Assembly: GCA_034660735.1 (NCBI GenBank)
Contig: JAYEJQ010000062.1
Span: forward strand, 1 to 9,294
Origin: JAGLTA01 sp034660735
GTDB lineage: Bacteria; Patescibacteriota; Patescibacteriia; JAACEG01
Length of the DNA: 9,294 nucleotides
Direction: 5' to 3'
The notes under the pieces were generated by a model that searched no databases, was not told the DNA's origin, and saw nothing but the letters and a program-made list of their open reading frames with translations. Of the stretch, positions 5,889 through 9,294 are shown piece after piece; the first letter of the stretch is position 1, and each line of letters starts with the position of its first letter. Position numbers and translations under genes: made by a program.

Positions 5889-6464
5889 ATGACAAAAACA
5901 ATTCAAAATTTAGTAAAAGCGTTCGTTGGAGAATCACAGGCGAGAAATCGCTATTCATTTTATTCAAAAATAGCCAAAAAAGAAGGGTTTGAGCAAATAG
6001 CGTCTATTTTTGCGGAGATAGCAGAACAAGAAAAAACTCACGCCAAAAGACTGTTTGAACATATTCAAGAGTTAAAACAAAACGATAAAAATTTATCAGC
6101 GATCAAAACAGAAGCGGAAACGCCAATAACTTATGGAAATACGGCAGAAAACTTAAAAGCCGCTATCGCTGGCGAAAATTATGAACATACTGAAATGTAT
6201 CCAGAATTTGCAAAAATCGCTGAAGAGGAAGGGTTGACAAAAATCGCCAACAGATTACGATCAATCGCTGTCGCCGAGAAACAGCATAAAAAAAAATATG
6301 AAAAATTATTAGTCGCCGTAGAATCAAGCGAAGTATTTAAAAAAAACAAAGAAGTTGTTTGGATCTGTCGCGAATGCGGATACACCCACACAGGGAATGA
6401 AGCGCCTAAAAAATGCCCTTCATGCGATCATCCTCAAGCGTATTATCAAACTATTGATACTTAA
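5889..6464 (+). CDS. rbr: Rubrerythrin
   Basis: Rubrerythrin is a cytoplasmic non-haem diiron peroxidase that reduces hydrogen peroxide with electrons passed through its rubredoxin-like iron site; it is common in anaerobes. The 191 residues show the standard two-domain layout. A four-helix ferritin-like domain (about 1-143) carries all expected diiron ligands: E15 in GESQARNRY, E48 and H51 in EQEKTHA, E96 and E99 in GENYEH, and E130 and H133 in AEKQH. The C-terminal rubredoxin-like domain (about 155-191) has the Fe(Cys)4 pairs CRECG (C160, C163) and CPSCD (C176, C179). Nothing is missing and the length is normal. The thioredoxin reductase about 2 kb downstream fits a shared redox-defence theme but is not in the same operon. 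Palindromic repeats follow the stop. Confidence 0.97.
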   Translation: MTKTIQNLVKAFVGESQARNRYSFYSKIAKKEGFEQIASIFAEIAEQEKTHAKRLFEHIQELKQNDKNLSAIKTEAETPITYGNTAENLKAAIAGENYEHTEMYPEFAKIAEEEGLTKIANRLRSIAVAEKQHKKKYEKLLVAVESSEVFKKNKEVVWICRECGYTHTGNEAPKKCPSCDHPQAYYQTIDT

Positions 6465-6477
6465 ATTTAAATTGTCA

Positions 6478-6512
6478 TCCTGCCTCGCTGCTCGCGAGCG
6501 GCGGGGTCAGGA
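6478..6512. repeat. G/C-rich palindromic repeat after rubrerythrin
   Basis: A near-perfect palindrome is centred at 6494/6495 on CTCGCGAG. Twelve pairs (two of them G-T) continue outward, followed after a one-base bulge by TCCTG/CAGGA closing pairs. It starts 13 bp after the rubrerythrin stop and stands out as G/C-rich in an AT-rich region. The GTCATCCTG...CAGGAC frame resembles dispersed REP-like palindromes. It lacks a T-run, so it is not a classic terminator, though it could block transcription or stabilise the rubrerythrin mRNA 3' end. Confidence 0.6.
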
Positions 6513-6610
6513 CATGTTGCTACTTATCGTTATATTATGATTAAAATTGATAAAACTTTAAATATCATAATCTATTCTGCTTAGTAATATTTAGTTAGCA
6601 TCAAGCGCAG

Positions 6611-6631
6611 ACCCTGAAATAAATTCAGGGT
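6611..6631. repeat. Short palindromic repeat before the MurG-like gene
   Basis: ACCCTGAA and TTCAGGGT form a perfect 8-bp stem around a 5-base loop. Read in reverse it begins ATCACCCTGAA, resembling the GTCATCCTG edge of the palindrome at 6478-6512, so both may belong to one dispersed repeat type. No T-run follows. Between the two, 6517-6610 holds nothing I can name. Confidence 0.5.
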
Positions 6632-6691
6632 GATAGATATTTGTTTAAAATAATATTTTATAATTCAAAAAATTTTTGTAAAAATTTTAAT

Positions 6692-7768
6692 ATGAAAATT
6701 TTATTAACTGGCGGTGGAACAATGGGATCCGCAACTCCGCTGCTCGCGATGATTGATTATTGGCGAGACAAAAACAAAAAAAATGAATATTTATGGATTG
6801 GGACTAAAAATGGAATTGAAAAAATAGCGGTAAAAAAAGAAAATATTAAATTTAACGCAATCGCGAGCGGGAAACTGAGAAGATATTTCAGTTGGCAAAA
6901 TTTTATAGACCCTATTTTTATTTTGATTGGATTTTTTCAGTCATTTTTTATTATCCGCGAATTTAAGCCAGACGCTATTCTGTCAGCAGGCAGTTTCGTG
7001 AGCGTCCCTGTAATTTTTGCAGGGTGGCTGCTGAAAATTCCTATTTTAATTCATCAAATGGATATAAGACCTACTCTGTCAAATAAAATTACAGCAATGT
7101 TCGCCGCTAAAATTACTGTCGGATTCAAAAAATCATTAAAGGATTACCCAACGCGAAAAACAGTTTGGACTGGAAATCCGATTAGACAAAGCATACAAGC
7201 CAAAAACCAAAAATTGAAAGTTGAAAATTTTTTTAATTTGAGAAATGATATTCCTGTTGTATTGATTGTCGGAGGAGGAACAGGCGCGATGGCGATAAAT
7301 AAATTGATTTTAGAAGCCGCAAACGAATTAACAAAATTTTGTCAGATAATCCATCTCACTGGCAAAAACAGATCCGCGAGTCTCAGCGCGCCGATTGAAA
7401 ATTATCATTTTTTTGAATTTTTAAACGCCGAGCAGATGGCGTTCGCGTATCAACTTGTCGACATTGTTATTTCGCGCTGCGGGATTGGAACCTTAAGCGA
7501 ATTATCATTTTTAAAAAAGCCGTCTGTTTTAATTCCAATTCCAAACAGCCATCAAGAGGATAATGCTGAATTATTTAAGAACGCGCAAGCCGCAATAATA
7601 TTAGATCAAAATAAAATAACCGCTAAAATTTTAGCGGAAAACATCAAAAAACTGCTGCTTGATAATCGCTTAAAAAAGCAGTTAAGCGCAAATATTTATA
7701 AATTAACCAATCCCGACGCGACAGAAAAGATTGGCGAACTTATAAAAAAATTAGGTTTAATTATTTAA
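6692..7768 (+). CDS. murG: MurG-like GlcNAc transferase (GT28) with altered motifs
   Basis: MurG transfers GlcNAc from UDP-GlcNAc to lipid I to make lipid II, on the inner face of the membrane. The ATG at 6692 gives 358 residues, the usual length, beginning MKILLTGGG as the family does; an upstream in-frame TTG at 6641 would add 17 unrelated residues. Family marks are SGKLRRYFS (59-67), LSAGSFVSVP (97-106), TGNPIR (160-165), the donor loop GGGTGA (194-199), HLTGK (221-225), SRCGIGTLSE (261-270, E270) and HQEDNA (287-292). Two usual motifs differ: GGTGGH is GGTMGS (S13 instead of His) and HEQN is HQMD (121-124). So this is either a lineage-specific MurG or a paralogue with another acceptor. 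Its 3' end overlaps the convergent gene at 7761 by 8 bp. No Shine-Dalgarno sequence precedes the ATG. Confidence 0.85.
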   Translation: MKILLTGGGTMGSATPLLAMIDYWRDKNKKNEYLWIGTKNGIEKIAVKKENIKFNAIASGKLRRYFSWQNFIDPIFILIGFFQSFFIIREFKPDAILSAGSFVSVPVIFAGWLLKIPILIHQMDIRPTLSNKITAMFAAKITVGFKKSLKDYPTRKTVWTGNPIRQSIQAKNQKLKVENFFNLRNDIPVVLIVGGGTGAMAINKLILEAANELTKFCQIIHLTGKNRSASLSAPIENYHFFEFLNAEQMAFAYQLVDIVISRCGIGTLSELSFLKKPSVLIPIPNSHQEDNAELFKNAQAAIILDQNKITAKILAENIKKLLLDNRLKKQLSANIYKLTNPDATEKIGELIKKLGLII

Positions 7769-8285
7769 TTGAAGTTTGCATTAACTGAATTGATGCTGCT
7801 GTAAAACTGTCTTTTCCCTTAATATCTGAACTTGAAATAGCTTCTATTTTATCGCCTATATTCAAGTCGGACAACTCAATATTTTCAGTTTTAGGGGAAT
7901 AACTCTTGCCATCTTCTTTAGCCACAAAAGTTAGTTTAGTGATTTTAGTGTTCTGGCTGATCACTACTTCCGCGATTTTTGTTTTGCCTTCTTTGTTAGG
8001 CGTTAATGTTTTTCCAGACAAGACAATCGCGTCAACAAATATTCTGTCTTCGTTTATTTTTTTAATAATACCATTGATATGGTAAATTTTTTCAGGTAGA
8101 TTGTCATTGACATTACTATTAACAGCAGTATTAGTATTTTTATTGCTATTAATATTTAAATCAATTACTGGTTTATTAAGATTAGTTGCTATTTGTGGCT
8201 CAAAAAAAAGATTTAAGAAAAGAACTATTACTCCACCCGTTATAATCAGCGCGAGAATTAAAATTAAAAAGATTGATTTTTGCAT
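7761..8285 (-). CDS. Membrane-anchored protein with DUF5666-like beta domain
   Basis: The 174-residue protein has one N-terminal membrane helix (about 4-28) with no cleavage site or lipobox, so it should stay anchored with the rest outside. An Asn-rich low-complexity linker (about 35-62) leads to a small, probably all-beta domain (about 65-170). The pattern there is GIIKKINEDRIFV, a VVIS-QNTKIT strand, LSDLNIGDKIEA, and a final AASIQLM. The order of strands, a T-x-I stretch and an L-x-x-G-D-K/x-V/I turn resembles DUF5666/OB-like extracellular domains, an assignment made by pattern only. The function is unknown. Its stop lies inside the last codons of the convergent MurG-like gene, and it begins 63 bp after the thioredoxin reductase stop, with its own promoter. 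Confidence 0.75.
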   Translation of the reverse strand: MQKSIFLILILALIITGGVIVLFLNLFFEPQIATNLNKPVIDLNINSNKNTNTAVNSNVNDNLPEKIYHINGIIKKINEDRIFVDAIVLSGKTLTPNKEGKTKIAEVVISQNTKITKLTFVAKEDGKSYSPKTENIELSDLNIGDKIEAISSSDIKGKDSFTAASIQLMQTSIK

Positions 8286-8318
8286 ATTGTTTATTTTATG
8301 AATAAATTAACTAAAATT

Positions 8319-8348
8319 ATTATAGCATAAAAAATAAAATATATACAA
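8319..8348 (-). promoter_or_regulatory. Extended -10 promoter for the gene at 7761-8285
   Basis: On the minus strand TGCTATAAT is an extended -10 (TATAAT at 8324-8319, TGC at 8327-8325). An 18-bp spacer separates it from TTGTAT (8348-8343), a partial -35. The -10 ends 33 nt before the ATG. It directly abuts the thioredoxin reductase stop codon at 8349, so the downstream gene can be transcribed independently. Confidence 0.6.
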
Positions 8349-9260
8349 TTATTTTTGCAAATATTCATACGCCGAGGTAGCGGCTATCGCGCCTTCGGAT
8401 GCCGCGGTTAGAACTTGCCGCAATCCGTTTGAGCCGTCCGTAATATCGCCAGCGGCAAAAACGCCTTTGATATTTGTTGCCTGCCCTGAATCCACTTTTA
8501 TATATCCTGCTTTGTTGATTTTTATATTTAATTTCCGCGCTAAGCCAGAATTAGGAATTGAGCCGATTTCAATAAATGCTCCGTCAACTGCGAGATCATT
8601 TTTGCCCTGATGCGGATTATCTAAAATAATTTTTTCAAGCAACTGTTTCCCTGTCATTTCAATAACATTTGTTCTGTTTATTAACTCTATTTTTGGGTTA
8701 TTTTTAACTCTTTCCTGCCAAATCGGGCTGGCCGTCATTTCTTCTTTGCGAAAAATCATATAAACTTTATCACAAATTTTTGATAGATAATCAGCCGCCA
8801 TCACAGCGCTGTTAGCTCCTCCGATAACAGCGATTTTTTTGTTTTTAAAAAAAAGTCCGTCACACACAAAACAATAAGAGATACCTTTGCCGACGAATTT
8901 ATTTTCGCCGACAATTCCTAATTTGCGATAAGACGCTCCTGCCGCGATAATAATAGCTCGCGCGAATCGTTCTTGCCCGTTTTTATCAATTACTGAAAAG
9001 CCATTATCTTTTTTTACTATTTTTATTGCTTCGCTGTTCGCAATTTCAGCTCCAAAATGCTCAGTCTGCTCTTTGAATTTTTCCATTAAATCGCGCCCGA
9101 TTATATTGGTATAACCAGGATAATTCTCAATTATATGAGCTTCGCCAATCTGCCCTCCCAGTTCTTTGCCGATAATTAAATTTTTAAGATTATAGCGCGA
9201 ACCGTAAATTGAAGCCGCATAACCAGCTGGTCCAGCGCCGATGATAATAATATCGTACAT
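8349..9260 (-). CDS. trxB: Thioredoxin reductase (FAD-dependent)
   Basis: This cytoplasmic flavoenzyme passes electrons from a reduced nucleotide through FAD and a redox disulfide to thioredoxin. At 303 residues it has the short bacterial form. The FAD-binding start is IIGAGPAGYAA (6-16). GELGGQ is represented by KELGGQ (32-37). The redox pair is C130 and C133 in YCFVCDG. The C-terminal FAD motif GDITDGSNGLRQ is at 271-282, followed by AASEGAIAA (286-294). The nucleotide-binding half departs from the NADPH consensus: GGGDSA is GGANSA (147-152), and the 2'-phosphate-binding HRRxxxR is FRKEEMT (170-176), keeping only one arginine. The electron donor may therefore not be NADPH. No thioredoxin gene is visible in the window. 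The gene may be leaderless. Confidence 0.93.
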   Translation of the reverse strand: MYDIIIIGAGPAGYAASIYGSRYNLKNLIIGKELGGQIGEAHIIENYPGYTNIIGRDLMEKFKEQTEHFGAEIANSEAIKIVKKDNGFSVIDKNGQERFARAIIIAAGASYRKLGIVGENKFVGKGISYCFVCDGLFFKNKKIAVIGGANSAVMAADYLSKICDKVYMIFRKEEMTASPIWQERVKNNPKIELINRTNVIEMTGKQLLEKIILDNPHQGKNDLAVDGAFIEIGSIPNSGLARKLNIKINKAGYIKVDSGQATNIKGVFAAGDITDGSNGLRQVLTAASEGAIAATSAYEYLQK

Positions 9261-9270
9261 AGTTTATTTT

Positions 9271-9276
9271 AATATA
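9271..9276 (-). promoter_or_regulatory. Possible -10 element of trxB
   Basis: TATATT on the minus strand ends 10 nt before the trxB ATG, so the message would have almost no leader. The -35 area is cut off by the window end. The match is weak in this A/T-rich stretch. Confidence 0.2.
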
Positions 9277-9294
9277 TAGTTGTTAAATAATTAT

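Noticed and set aside
6355..6540. 61-codon plus-strand frame over the rubrerythrin 3' end
   Set aside because: It overlaps the rubredoxin domain out of frame and runs into the palindromic repeat; no coding evidence.
6641..6691. In-frame TTG extension of the MurG-like gene
   Set aside because: The 17 extra residues are unlike the family, whose members begin directly at MKILxTGGG, and the region is A/T-rich intergenic in character.
1..9294. Alternative genetic code with UGA read as Gly, as in some CPR lineages
   Set aside because: All complete genes are full length without in-frame TGA, so no recoding is needed. The absence of TGA stops among nine genes is too small a sample in low-GC DNA to count as evidence.
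1..9294. tRNA, rRNA or CRISPR array
   Set aside because: No cloverleaf, conserved rRNA segment or regularly spaced direct repeats were seen on either strand.

Overview
This AT-rich window reads like a chromosomal piece of a small-genome, uncultivated bacterium, most likely from the Candidate Phyla Radiation (Patescibacteria). That placement is inferred from gene content and style: an isolated dnaA with no rpmH/rnpA or dnaN beside it, a divergent MurG, a WbaZ-like glycosyltransferase, orphan membrane and lipoproteins, start codons without Shine-Dalgarno sequences, and stop codons that are all TAA apart from one TAG. All genes read through with the standard code.

Layout, left to right. Positions 2-133 hold the 3' end of an unidentified plus-strand gene. 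A gene-free, very AT-rich stretch with DnaA-box-like 9-mers follows (134-283), then dnaA on the minus strand (284-1618). A second group of DnaA boxes sits just upstream of the dnaA promoter (1686-1717). dnaA is therefore flanked on both sides by helically phased DnaA boxes, which suggests a bipartite replication origin like that of Bacillus subtilis. Next comes a 165-bp foldback element with 19-bp terminal inverted repeats beginning and ending in TA (1797-1961). Its right end supplies the last four codons and stop of a family 4 glycosyltransferase (1946-3058, minus). A decayed copy of the same terminal repeat lies just upstream of that gene (3117-3135).

Positions 3136-5820 form a CpG-poor, compositionally distinct section with two plus-strand genes: a ten-helix SLAC1/TehA-type anion channel and an unrecognised cysteine-rich lipoprotein. 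After it the normal composition returns, with rubrerythrin (5889-6464), two short palindromic repeats, and a MurG-like transferase (6692-7768). The MurG-like gene overlaps tail-to-tail with a membrane-anchored protein of DUF5666-like pattern (7761-8285, minus). A thioredoxin reductase (8349-9260, minus) closes the window.

Functionally the window mixes replication initiation (dnaA and probable oriC), cell-envelope work (MurG-like enzyme, glycosyltransferase, lipoprotein, anchored protein), anion transport, and redox defence (rubrerythrin, thioredoxin reductase). There is no obvious multi-gene defence or biosynthetic cluster. The most notable items are the origin architecture, the foldback element and its effect on the glycosyltransferase 3' end, the foreign-looking pair of envelope genes, and the altered motifs in MurG and TrxB.
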